Source of the DNA: Clostridia bacterium
GTDB lineage: Bacteria; Bacillota; Clostridia; Peptostreptococcales; Anaerovoracaceae
Assembly (NCBI GenBank): GCA_900754805.1
Contig: CAAEEE010000215.1
Location: 1 to 9,383 of the forward strand
Direction of reading: 5' to 3'
DNA length: 9,383 nucleotides
In this document: positions 1-7,274 of the stretch, one piece after another
Layout: the number at the start of each line of letters is the position of its first letter
How positions within the stretch are numbered: position 1 is the stretch's first letter
Notes under the pieces: model-generated
The model's database searches: none
What the model was told of the DNA's origin: nothing
Seen by the model: the letters and a program-made list of their open reading frames with translations, nothing else
Program-made: the position numbers and the translations under genes

Positions 1-663
1 ATAGAAAAAATTGACGGAGCGTTGTTAGACTTAGGGGTTTCATCGTTCCAGCTGGACAATCCGGAGAGGGGATTTTCCTATATGCAGGATGCACCTTTGG
101 ATATGAGAATGAGTCAGGATGACGATTTTACCGCATACGATGTGGTGAATCGCTATGAGAGAAAAGAACTTACAGAGATTATAAGAAAGTACGGCGAAGA
201 AAGATGGGCATCCCGTATTGCCGAGTTCATAGTGAAAGCACGGAAAGCACAGCCGATTGAAACCACGGGGGAATTGGTGGATATCATTAAAGCTGCGATT
301 CCGGCAGCGGCGAGAAGAGACGGACCTCATCCGGCGAAACGAACCTTTCAGGCAATTCGGATTGAAGTCAACGACGAATTGGGACAGCTTGAACGGGCGG
401 TGGACGAGTTCTGCGATGTTCTGGCACCGGGGGGACGCCTGTGCATCATAACCTTCCACTCGCTGGAAGACAGGATTGTAAAGGAAATTATCAACAAGAG
501 AATTAACCCTTGCACCTGCCCGAAGGAGTTTCCTGTCTGCGTTTGCGGAAAAGTGGGCGACATACAGAAACGATCAGGCAAACCGATTTTGCCGTCTGCA
601 CACGAACTTGAAGAGAATCCGCGTGCCAGAAGCGCGAAACTGAGAATTGCAGAGAAAAAGTGA
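1..663 (+). CDS. rsmH: 16S rRNA (cytosine-1402-N4)-methyltransferase RsmH, 5' truncated by window edge
   Basis: RsmH (MraW) uses S-adenosylmethionine to N4-methylate C1402 of 16S rRNA, in the decoding centre of the 30S subunit. The frame is open from base 1 ([15 protein letters not shown]) to the TGA at 661-663, giving 220 codons; about 90 N-terminal residues lie outside the window. A TTG at 22 is internal to the conserved DLGVSS block and is not a start. Family signatures visible in order are [10 protein letters not shown] followed by ERGFSY, the [14 protein letters not shown] block near codons 117-130, [10 protein letters not shown] near codons 153-162, and the C-terminal [10 protein letters not shown]. 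Between the last two lies a CTC…CVC cysteine segment (bases 511-546), which from memory is common in clostridial RsmH and absent from E. coli RsmH. The ftsL-like gene starts 21 bases downstream, as is usual in the dcw cluster. Identification is secure; only the N-terminus is unseen. Confidence 0.97.
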   Translation: MEKIDGALLDLGVSSFQLDNPERGFSYMQDAPLDMRMSQDDDFTAYDVVNRYERKELTEIIRKYGEERWASRIAEFIVKARKAQPIETTGELVDIIKAAIPAAARRDGPHPAKRTFQAIRIEVNDELGQLERAVDEFCDVLAPGGRLCIITFHSLEDRIVKEIINKRINPCTCPKEFPVCVCGKVGDIQKRSGKPILPSAHELEENPRARSAKLRIAEKK

Positions 664-684
664 TAAATTGTTAAGGAGAGGACA

Positions 685-1212
685 ATGGCAGCAAGCGAAA
701 GAGCTTATACATCTGAATATTCCTATATAGGACAGCCATATCGTCCTGCTCAGAGCTACGGTCAGCAAGGCACATATCGCGCATATCCGCAGCCGAGACC
801 GGAGCGTCCACAGGTCAGAAGAAGCGAGGAAAGACTGAAGCTTCAGGTACAGCCACAGGTTCAGCAGGAAATGCAGCCTGTAATTACGCACCGAATGCTT
901 TTGCGCGTAATTTTACTGCTTGTCTTTGCCGGCGCTGTATTGATCAGTACAATCTGGATGAGCGCGAAGGCGACCGAAATCAAATACGAAATCAATAAAA
1001 TCAATAAAGAAAATGTCATTCTCCAAAATGAAATTTCCATGCTCGGAATCAAGATTGAAAGCGCTAACAGTATCGAGCAGATTGAGGATTATGCGACCAA
1101 TAATTTGAAGATGCGGTATCCGAAATCCAATCAGTGCATTTATGTGGAAGAGGCCGCGGCAGCTTCGAAGGGTTTGGCAAGCCAAATCAGAGAAAAAGCA
1201 TATAAAGAATAA
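685..1212 (+). CDS. ftsL: FtsL-like septum formation protein with one membrane segment and a coiled coil
   Basis: This 175-residue protein has the layout of FtsL/DivIC-type division proteins, which are bitopic and join the FtsQ(DivIB)-FtsB(DivIC) complex that activates the septal synthase. Residues 1-70 form a predicted cytoplasmic tail rich in Tyr, Gln, Pro and Arg, with seven tyrosines in the first 34 residues. Residues 71-92 form one hydrophobic membrane segment. Residues about 94-128 have the heptad-like I/L spacing of a coiled coil, followed by a short extracytoplasmic end with an ALKMRYP-like motif (NNLKMRYP, 139-146). The start is supported by AAGGAG at 673-678, six bases before ATG. 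At 175 residues it is longer than a typical FtsL of roughly 100-120, mostly because of the N-terminal tail. FtsL diverges quickly, so the assignment rests on topology and on position between rsmH and the class B PBP gene rather than on conserved residues; a DivIC-like name is possible. Confidence 0.82.
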   Translation: MAASERAYTSEYSYIGQPYRPAQSYGQQGTYRAYPQPRPERPQVRRSEERLKLQVQPQVQQEMQPVITHRMLLRVILLLVFAGAVLISTIWMSAKATEIKYEINKINKENVILQNEISMLGIKIESANSIEQIEDYATNNLKMRYPKSNQCIYVEEAAAASKGLASQIREKAYKE

Positions 1213-1229
1213 ATGAGAATGAAAGCTAA

Positions 1230-1235
1230 TATAAT
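1230..1235 (+). promoter_or_regulatory. Possible -10 element upstream of the PBP gene
   Basis: A perfect TATAAT sits 18 bases after the ftsL-like stop codon, in the widest intergenic gap of the window. Transcription from it would begin near 1242, just before the hairpin at 1250-1284. I see no TTGACA-like hexamer at 16-18 bases upstream (the bases there are about GAATAA) and no TG extension, so this may be chance in an AT-rich spacer. Low confidence. Confidence 0.22.
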
Positions 1236-1249
1236 TTCATAGATAAACG

Positions 1250-1284
1250 AGCCAGACAACTTAATAGAATCATGCGGTCTGGCT
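1250..1284 (+). terminator. Terminator- or attenuator-like hairpin between ftsL and the PBP gene
   Basis: AGCCAGAC (1250-1257) is the exact reverse complement of GTCTGGCT (1277-1284), giving an 8-bp stem with a 19-base loop, followed by TTTCTGTTT. The weak T-tract and long loop make a full intrinsic terminator doubtful, and the genes on both sides belong to the same pathway. A partial terminator, an RNA processing or stability element, or chance are all possible. The stem ends eight bases before the PBP Shine-Dalgarno (1293-1300) and does not cover it. Confidence 0.35.
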
Positions 1285-1303
1285 TTCTGTTTGAAGGAGA
1301 AAT

Positions 1304-3304
1304 ATGAAGGCACAGGTTACGGTAAAAAACAGAAGAAGAATTGCAATAGGGTTTATCATCATAGCACTGCTTTTGATTGCGCTCGTATTCCGCGTGGCGT
1401 GGATTCAAATTGTAGACGCTGAGGAACTGAGCCAGAAAGCAATCGACCAGCAGACGAAGGACACCCCGATTGAAGCCAAACGCGGAACGATTTATGACCG
1501 AAACGGAAAAGAACTGGCGACGAGTACGACCTGTTATACGCTTTGGGCAAGGCCGTCACAGATAAAGCTGAAGGACGGACAGGAACGCCCTGACAGCGAA
1601 ATCAAGGTATTTGCGCAGGAAATCGCAGACATTATAGATGGTGATGCTTCGGATGTTTATGCGGACTTAACGAAAAATCAGGCATTGGTCAGAGTCGCGA
1701 AATATCTGGAAAAAAACACGGCAGATAAGCTGAGAGCGCTTCAGATAACCGGAATTGAGCTTTCGGAAGATAATAAAAGATATTACCCGCTGGGCAACTT
1801 TGCCTCGCAGGTGCTCGGCAGCGTAAACGATGATAATATGGGAAGAACCGGCATCGAGCTGCAGTACGATCAGTATTTGAGCGGCGTTTCCGGCAGATGG
1901 GTGAAGAATACGGATCTGCTCGGAAATGAGCTGGTAAAAGGTGCGGAAGAATACCATGAGGCGCAGGATGGCCTGAATGTGATCATGACACTCGACGAGG
2001 CGATTCAGTATTATGTCGAGAAGGCGCTTGAAAAGGGTATGGAAAAGACGAAGGCGAAACGCATTATGTGTCTGGTGATGGATCCGAAGACAGGTGATAT
2101 TCTGGCATCCGCAACAACGCCGGGATTCGACCCGAATGAAGCGGCACAGCCTTTGGCAAAAGACAAGAAGAAATATGAAAAAATGTCAGCGGAAGAAAAA
2201 AATAAGTACCTGTTCAGCCTTTGGAGAAACCCTCTGGTCAGTGACACTTACGAGCCGGGTTCGACCTTTAAGCTCATAACATCCTCTTCTGCGATTGAAG
2301 AAAAAGTAATCAACGATAATACGACCTTCAACTGCTCCGGAAGCTTCAGCGTGGCAGGCGTCAGACTGCACTGCTGGACCAGCGGCGCGCACGGTACGCA
2401 GACGATTCGGCAGGCAATCGGAAATTCTTGCAACCCTGCGCTCGCCAAGGTTGCTTCCCTGCTGGGAAAAACCAGATTCTATAAATATTTAGATCTTTAC
2501 GGAATTACAGATAAGACAGGAGTTGACTATCCGGGTGAAGCGGGCGCAATCGTACAGAGCCTTGAAAATGTCGGCCCGGTAGAGCTGGCGACAATTGGTT
2601 ACGGTCAAGGTATTTCCGTGACACCAATCCAGCTTCTTACGGCTGTAAATGCAATCGGAAACGACGGCGTGCTTCTGCAGCCTCGTTATGTGAAAGCGTT
2701 GACAGACAGTGAAGGAAAGATTGTGGAATCCTACGAACCGGTAGTTGTCCGAAAGGTGATTTCGGCAGCGACAGCCAAGAAAATGCGCAGCATCATGCAG
2801 TATGTTGTCGATGAAGGCGGCGGCGGAAATGCCAGAATCGCAGGTTACAGAATCGGCGGCAAGACCGGTACCGCGAATAAAATCAACGCGGGAACCGGAA
2901 AATACGGCAAGAACTATTATAGCTCCTTTATCGGAATGGCGCCGATGGACGACCCGCAGATTTCAATTTTGGTCGTGGTTGACAGCCCCAAAGGCTCTTA
3001 TTATGGTTCCATGGTTGCAGCGCCAATCGCAAAGGATATTCTGACGGACGCGCTGCGCTATCTGAATGTCACGCCGAAATACAGTAAATCGGAGAAGAAT
3101 TCACTGCAGAGCGGATATACAACGGTTCCGAATGTTGTCGGAAAGGAATTCAGTGAGGCGGTCGGCATTATCGGCGGCAAAGACCTGAAATACAGCAGAC
3201 CGAAATCGGCGCAGGACGATGACGACTTCACAGTTGTCGACCAGTATCCGAAAGCGGGAACAAAGGTGAAAAAGAATGCGGTTGTTTACCTCTATAAGGA
3301 GTAG
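1304..3304 (+). CDS. spoVD: Class B penicillin-binding protein with C-terminal PASTA domain (SpoVD/FtsI type peptidoglycan DD-transpeptidase)
   Basis: This 666-residue membrane-anchored transpeptidase cross-links peptidoglycan stem peptides at the septum. Residues 1-12 are basic, and 13-37 form an N-terminal membrane anchor. Residues about 55-220 are the PBP dimerisation/pedestal region, including AKRGTIYDRNG (58-68) and GRTGIELQYD (180-189). The penicillin-binding domain spans about 250-590 and has all three active-site motifs: nucleophile S320 in STFK (320-323), S375-C376-N377, and KTGT (520-523). Residues about 604-664 form one PASTA repeat containing an acidic run at 638-641. A Lys/Glu-rich stretch (about 283-302) precedes the catalytic motif. 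ATG follows GAAGGAGA (1293-1300) with only four bases after GGAG, slightly short, but no other start fits. A PASTA-bearing PBP directly before murE is the SpoVD arrangement of Firmicutes. No second PBP gene is adjacent, so it may be the vegetative division enzyme (FtsI/PbpB role), a sporulation enzyme, or both. The enzyme class is certain; the symbol is less so. Confidence 0.93.
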   Translation: MKAQVTVKNRRRIAIGFIIIALLLIALVFRVAWIQIVDAEELSQKAIDQQTKDTPIEAKRGTIYDRNGKELATSTTCYTLWARPSQIKLKDGQERPDSEIKVFAQEIADIIDGDASDVYADLTKNQALVRVAKYLEKNTADKLRALQITGIELSEDNKRYYPLGNFASQVLGSVNDDNMGRTGIELQYDQYLSGVSGRWVKNTDLLGNELVKGAEEYHEAQDGLNVIMTLDEAIQYYVEKALEKGMEKTKAKRIMCLVMDPKTGDILASATTPGFDPNEAAQPLAKDKKKYEKMSAEEKNKYLFSLWRNPLVSDTYEPGSTFKLITSSSAIEEKVINDNTTFNCSGSFSVAGVRLHCWTSGAHGTQTIRQAIGNSCNPALAKVASLLGKTRFYKYLDLYGITDKTGVDYPGEAGAIVQSLENVGPVELATIGYGQGISVTPIQLLTAVNAIGNDGVLLQPRYVKALTDSEGKIVESYEPVVVRKVISAATAKKMRSIMQYVVDEGGGGNARIAGYRIGGKTGTANKINAGTGKYGKNYYSSFIGMAPMDDPQISILVVVDSPKGSYYGSMVAAPIAKDILTDALRYLNVTPKYSKSEKNSLQSGYTTVPNVVGKEFSEAVGIIGGKDLKYSRPKSAQDDDDFTVVDQYPKAGTKVKKNAVVYLYKE

Positions 3305-3341
3305 AAGGCGAAAAAAGGCATAGAATAAAAGATATCCTAAA

Positions 3342-3357
3342 AAGGAGAATGGGGAAG
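3342..3357 (+). promoter_or_regulatory. Ribosome binding site region of murE, unusual spacing
   Basis: AAGGAG at 3342-3347 lies twelve bases before the murE ATG at 3360, which is longer than usual. A second purine-rich stretch, GGGGAAG (3351-3357), sits only two bases before the start. The ATG at 3349 immediately after AAGGAG is out of frame with murE. The 3360 start is preferred because the encoded MRLKTLL opening matches the usual MurE N-terminus and no other in-frame start lies nearby. Confidence 0.6.
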
Positions 3358-3359
3358 CT

Positions 3360-4844
3360 ATGAGGCTGAAAACTTTGCTTGACGGCGCAGACTGCGAGCC
3401 GGTCTGCGGTACGCTCGACAAAGATGTGAAAGCATTGAGTTACCATTCGGATAAAGCCGGTCCGGGTGCGGCATTTTTCGCGATTCGGGGCGAGAAAAAC
3501 GACGGACACAAATATATCAAAGAGCTCGCAGAGCGGGGCGTGGATATTTTTATAGTCGAGGAAATGACGAAGGAATGCATCGCGCTGCAAGGCGGCGCGA
3601 CAACTTTTATAAAGACGGATGACGCGCGAAAGAGCCTTGCGATTGCCTCCCGAAATTATTTCGGCGAGCCGGATAAGCAGCTTTTGACCATCGGAATTAC
3701 GGGGACGAAAGGCAAGACCGGGACTTCGGTTTTACTGAAAGAAATCTTAGAAAAGGCCAAAATTCCAACAGGTATCATCGGAACTGTACAGCAAGGGTAT
3801 GTAGGGAATTATGAAGAGGCGGAAAATACCACGCCGCAGTCCTATGAAATTTTTCGTCTGATGCGAAAAATGGCTGACGGCGGCTGCAAAGCGGTTGTCA
3901 TGGAGGTCTCCTCACAGGCGTTGATGCAGCGCCGTACAGAGGGAATCCGTTTCGATATCGGCATTTTTACAAACCTCAGCCCTGACCATATCGGTGAGGG
4001 AGAACATAAAAGCTTTGAAGAGTATGCTTATTGGAAAAGCCGCCTTTTTCAGCAGACGAAAACAGCAGTCGTAAACGGAGACAGTCCGTACTGCGAGAAA
4101 ATACTGGCAGAATCCAAGGCAAAAAAAACGATAAAATTCAGTTTGAAACAGGCGGAAAATATTCAATTGTACAGTGGAAACGGAAGGCTCGGAAGCGTAT
4201 TTACTTTTGGGGGAGAGGAAATCAGACTTGGGCTTCCCGGACGATTCAATCTATACAATGCGATAGCTGCCATGACGGCGGCGCAGATGCTTGGCATTTC
4301 AACAGGAGAAATGAAAAACGCGCTCGAAACGGTCTCCGTGAGAGGACGGACGGAAATCATTCCTACAGGAAAAGACTTTACCGTGATGCTGGATTATGCG
4401 CATAACGGCGCGGCGATGGAAAATCTGCTGACAGCCTTGCGGGAATATCAACCGGGACGGCTGATTACGGTGTTTGGCTGCGGAGGCGGCCGGGACCCGC
4501 ATAGGCGGACGGAAATGGGGCTGGCAGCGGGAAAGGCGGCGGACTTATCCGTCATTACTTCCGATAACCCGCGCGAAGAAGAGCCGGATGCGATTATCGC
4601 AGATATCGTCTGCGCACTTTCCGAAACCGGAGGCGCGTACAAGGTCATCCCCGACCGCGCCGAGGCAATCAAATGGACCTTGCAAAATGCGCAGCACGGT
4701 GATATGATAGCAGTCTGCGGCAAAGGGCATGAGACCTATCAATTGATAGGAAGAGAAAAGCGGCACTTTGATGACAGAGAAGTAATAAAAGCTGTTTTAT
4801 CGAATATGGATCAGGATACGGATAATTTGGGAGAAACAAAATGA
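3360..4844 (+). CDS. murE: UDP-N-acetylmuramoyl-L-alanyl-D-glutamate ligase MurE, probably meso-diaminopimelate-adding
   Basis: MurE is a cytoplasmic ATP-dependent Mur ligase that adds the third stem-peptide residue to UDP-MurNAc-L-Ala-D-Glu. The 494-residue length is normal. Residues 1-105 form the UDP-binding N-terminal domain, with FFAIRGEKNDGHKYI at 39-53. The ATP-binding central domain has the P-loop GTKGKT (115-120), TTPQS (157-161), MEVSSQ (181-186), TNLSPDH (204-210) and K226 in the YWKSRLF segment, the likely carbamylated lysine. The C-terminal domain has DYAHN (345-349), GCGGGRD (373-379) and DNPR (402-405). DNPR is the motif associated with meso-diaminopimelate specificity, so that substrate is inferred. 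VSSQ and DHIGEGEH differ from the VSSH and DHLDYH of E. coli-type MurE, and I believe they mark a clostridial subgroup. The stop codon overlaps the murF start in ATGA, suggesting translational coupling. Family assignment is very secure. Confidence 0.95.
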   Translation: MRLKTLLDGADCEPVCGTLDKDVKALSYHSDKAGPGAAFFAIRGEKNDGHKYIKELAERGVDIFIVEEMTKECIALQGGATTFIKTDDARKSLAIASRNYFGEPDKQLLTIGITGTKGKTGTSVLLKEILEKAKIPTGIIGTVQQGYVGNYEEAENTTPQSYEIFRLMRKMADGGCKAVVMEVSSQALMQRRTEGIRFDIGIFTNLSPDHIGEGEHKSFEEYAYWKSRLFQQTKTAVVNGDSPYCEKILAESKAKKTIKFSLKQAENIQLYSGNGRLGSVFTFGGEEIRLGLPGRFNLYNAIAAMTAAQMLGISTGEMKNALETVSVRGRTEIIPTGKDFTVMLDYAHNGAAMENLLTALREYQPGRLITVFGCGGGRDPHRRTEMGLAAGKAADLSVITSDNPREEEPDAIIADIVCALSETGGAYKVIPDRAEAIKWTLQNAQHGDMIAVCGKGHETYQLIGREKRHFDDREVIKAVLSNMDQDTDNLGETK

Positions 4845-6238
4845 GAGATTTTACAATTGCAGAAGTGCGGGAAGCAGTAGGCGGAATCCTTCTGGCAGGA
4901 AGCGAGGACGGCGTCATCCGCAAAATCTGCACGGATTCCAGAAAGGCAGAGATAGGGGATTTATTCTTTCCTCTGATAGGTGAAAACAACGACGGACATG
5001 ATTTCCTGGCGCAGGTTTTTGAAAAAGGCTGCCGCTCGATTATCGTTTCGGACGAGAGGAAAGTACCGAAACGCGAGTTTTTAGCGGACGGAATACAGCC
5101 GGATGTGATTCTGGTTGAAGATACGACGAAGGCACTGCAGGATTTGGCGCAGTACTATTTAGGAACGCTTCCGATGAAGAAAAAAATCGCTGTAACCGGA
5201 AGTGTGGGAAAGACGAGTACAAGAGACATGATGTACTACATCGCGTCCATGAAATACAAGACAGGACGAAACCTGAAGAATTTCAATAACGGATTCGGCC
5301 TTCCGCTCAGCATTCTGGAATTCGCGCCGGATACCGAAGCGGCGGTTCTGGAGATGGGAATGGATCATTTCGGTCAGATTGAAATACTGGCGAACCTCGT
5401 AAAACCGGACATCGCGCTGATTACCAATATCGGTATTTCCCATATCGAAAATTTGGGAAGCCGAGAGGGGATTTTGAAGGCAAAGATGGAAGTGACATCC
5501 TGTTTTGACGAGAATTCGACGCTGGTGGTAAACAGCGACTGCGATTTGCTTTGCGAAGAAAATGTAAGAGGAAACTATACATTGATTACCGTGGGCTCGG
5601 AAGAGGGAAACTGTTACCGCGTCAGTGATGTTTGCGATTTCGGCGATAAGGGTATAAAATATACTTTGCATCGGGAGGATAAAGCATATACGATTTCTCT
5701 GCCGGTGCCGGGCGCGCACAATGCAGTCAATGCGAGCCTTGCCATCGCGGCGGGTGAGCAGATGGGAATTGACATCAAGACAGCGATCAAAGGGCTTGAA
5801 TCCGCGCAGCTTACCGAAAAGAGGCTGAACATAAAGGAAAAAAATGGAATAAAAGTCATCGACGACACTTATAATGCCTGTCCGGCGTCCGTAATGTCGG
5901 CAGTCAACACGCTGATGCAGACGGAGGGAAAAAGAAAAATCGCGATTATCGGCGATATGTACGAGCTGGGACAGGAAACCGAAAACGCGCATAGAGAGGT
6001 CGGCGAGTTTGCCGGAAGGAAGAACCCGGATCTGCTTGTTTGCATAGGAGATTTTGCAAAGGGCTACGCGGAGGGTGCTGCAGAGCATATGCAGGCAGAG
6101 CGAATCCTGTATTTCGCGGAAAAGGAAGGCTTTTTAGAGCAGACGGAACGCCTGCTTGCGCCGGGGGATGTTGTCTTGGTAAAGGCCTCGCGCGGCATGC
6201 AGATGGAAAAAATTGTAAATAAGATACTGGAAGAATAA
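4841..6238 (+). CDS. murF: UDP-N-acetylmuramoyl-tripeptide--D-alanyl-D-alanine ligase MurF
   Basis: MurF adds the D-Ala-D-Ala dipeptide to UDP-MurNAc-tripeptide, the last cytoplasmic step of the precursor. The 465-residue length is typical. The N-terminal domain contains ICTDSRKAEIGDLFFPLIGE (29-48), the family's substrate-binding opening. The central ATPase domain has GSVGKTST (120-127), a MurF-style P-loop, then NFNNGFGLPLSIL (147-159), EMGMDHFGQIE (171-181), TNIGISHIENLGS (195-207) and K213/K215 in ILKAKME. The C-terminal domain carries DDTYNACPASV (341-351), IGDMYELG (370-377) and VKASRGMQME (447-456). The GF in NNGFG replaces the acidic-Ile pair of the more common NNEIG or NNDIG. The start codon overlaps the murE stop (ATGA), with a GGGAG seven bases upstream inside murE. 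mraY follows after 22 bases. A long antisense open frame covers much of this gene but has no independent support. Confidence 0.96.
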   Translation: MRDFTIAEVREAVGGILLAGSEDGVIRKICTDSRKAEIGDLFFPLIGENNDGHDFLAQVFEKGCRSIIVSDERKVPKREFLADGIQPDVILVEDTTKALQDLAQYYLGTLPMKKKIAVTGSVGKTSTRDMMYYIASMKYKTGRNLKNFNNGFGLPLSILEFAPDTEAAVLEMGMDHFGQIEILANLVKPDIALITNIGISHIENLGSREGILKAKMEVTSCFDENSTLVVNSDCDLLCEENVRGNYTLITVGSEEGNCYRVSDVCDFGDKGIKYTLHREDKAYTISLPVPGAHNAVNASLAIAAGEQMGIDIKTAIKGLESAQLTEKRLNIKEKNGIKVIDDTYNACPASVMSAVNTLMQTEGKRKIAIIGDMYELGQETENAHREVGEFAGRKNPDLLVCIGDFAKGYAEGAAEHMQAERILYFAEKEGFLEQTERLLAPGDVVLVKASRGMQMEKIVNKILEE

Positions 6239-6260
6239 AACGAGATAGGAGTTACAAAAA

Positions 6261-7265
6261 ATGGATAGATTACTGATTCCGATAACAGCGCTGGCGGCAG
6301 CGTGGATTTTGGGGGCATTGTTTACCAAGATGCTCATACCGTTTCTGGAAAAGAAACAGTTCAGGCAGTTTGTAAGAGAGGAAGGACCGCAGTCACACCT
6401 TTCTAAAACCGGAACACCGAGCATGGGCGGGATTGCGATTGTCAGCGCGACGATTTTGTCGGCGGTGATTGTGACCCTTGTATTGGCCGCTGACATGGCG
6501 GATTATATGACGCTGGCGGCAGTCCTGGCGACGATGGTACTGTTCGGCTTAATCGGCTTCATTGACGATTATGAGAAAGCGATTCGAAAGAACAATGCGG
6601 GAATCAGCCCGAAGCAGAAAATTATTTTACAGTTTACGTTTTCGCTGCTGTTTGCGGTATTTGCGTATTTTAAGTCCGGTTTTTCGGGCGTGAGCGGAAG
6701 CAGCGTATGGATTCCGATTGCGGATGTATATCTGGATTTCGGCATCTTCTACATTCCGTTTATCATCTTTGTGATGATTGCCTTCAGCAATGCGGTAAAC
6801 CTTACGGATGGTCTTGACGGGCTGGCGTCCGGCGTTACGGCGCTGGTGGCGTTCTGCATGATTCTGCTTGGAGTATACGCATCGCCCGATTTTGCAACCG
6901 AGCCCGTCATATACGGAGCGCTTGCGGGCGGATGTCTGGGCTTTCTGATGTTCAACAAGAACCCGGCAAAGATTTTCATGGGAGACACAGGCTCGATGGC
7001 ACTGGGCGGAATGCTTGCGGCAGGAGCTGTGATGCTGAAGATGGAATTTTTACTGGCGATTGCGGGTCTGGTTTATGTGCTGGAGGCTCTGTCGGTGATC
7101 ATTCAGGTAACTTATTACAAGAAAACGCATAAAAGAATTTTCAAAATGGCGCCGCTGCATCATCATTTCGAACTTTGCGGAATGAAGGAAAAACAGGTGG
7201 TTCTGATGTTCTGGGGAGCCGCGCTGGTGTTCTGCATACTGGCAATTGTTGTAAGCAATTTATAG
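6261..7265 (+). CDS. mraY: Phospho-N-acetylmuramoyl-pentapeptide transferase MraY
   Basis: MraY is the polytopic membrane enzyme that moves phospho-MurNAc-pentapeptide from UDP to undecaprenyl phosphate, making lipid I. The 334-residue protein is strongly hydrophobic with about ten membrane segments, the first near residues 4-28 and the last near 313-332. Signatures are GTPSMGG (51-57), GFIDDYEK (99-106) with the two metal/catalysis-linked aspartates D102-D103, NAVNLTDGLDGLASG (178-192), FMGDTGSMALGG (239-250) with D242, and the cytoplasmic APLHHHFE loop (297-304). All expected active-site residues are present. ATG follows TAGGAG (6246-6251) at nine bases. Its TAG stop (7263-7265) forms the first three bases of the murD Shine-Dalgarno, so termination here and initiation at murD are likely linked. 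Position between murF and murD is canonical. Confidence 0.98.
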   Translation: MDRLLIPITALAAAWILGALFTKMLIPFLEKKQFRQFVREEGPQSHLSKTGTPSMGGIAIVSATILSAVIVTLVLAADMADYMTLAAVLATMVLFGLIGFIDDYEKAIRKNNAGISPKQKIILQFTFSLLFAVFAYFKSGFSGVSGSSVWIPIADVYLDFGIFYIPFIIFVMIAFSNAVNLTDGLDGLASGVTALVAFCMILLGVYASPDFATEPVIYGALAGGCLGFLMFNKNPAKIFMGDTGSMALGGMLAAGAVMLKMEFLLAIAGLVYVLEALSVIIQVTYYKKTHKRIFKMAPLHHHFELCGMKEKQVVLMFWGAALVFCILAIVVSNL

Positions 7266-7270
7266 GAGAG
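7263..7270 (+). promoter_or_regulatory. murD ribosome binding site containing the mraY stop codon
   Basis: TAGGAGAG is a strong Shine-Dalgarno, with six bases between TAGGAG and the murD ATG at 7275, and its first three bases are the mraY TAG stop. Ribosomes finishing mraY therefore end directly on the murD initiation site. This arrangement supports the 7275 start and suggests reinitiation or coupling. Confidence 0.75.
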
Positions 7271-7274
7271 AGAC

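Noticed and set aside
10..38. TTGACG near the window start as a -35 element
   Set aside because: It lies inside the conserved RsmH coding frame (codons for I-D-G) and has no TATAAT-like partner at the right spacing.
40..459. A 139-codon - strand open frame opposite rsmH
   Set aside because: It overlaps conserved RsmH motifs on the other strand and encodes nothing recognisable.
3335..3346. TCCT–AAAA–AGGA mini-hairpin overlapping the murE Shine-Dalgarno
   Set aside because: The stem is only four A/G-rich base pairs, too weak to call a regulatory structure; such complementarity to a Shine-Dalgarno arises easily by chance.
4031..4405. A 124-codon + strand open frame inside murE
   Set aside because: It is in the wrong frame relative to uninterrupted MurE, with low-complexity Arg/Lys-rich product. 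No sign of a frameshift in murE itself.
5159..6088. A 309-codon open frame on the - strand opposite murF
   Set aside because: It lies wholly within a clearly conserved sense gene, has no supporting Shine-Dalgarno or recognisable domain, and its translation is rich in Arg, His, Phe and Ser as expected from reading a coding strand backwards.
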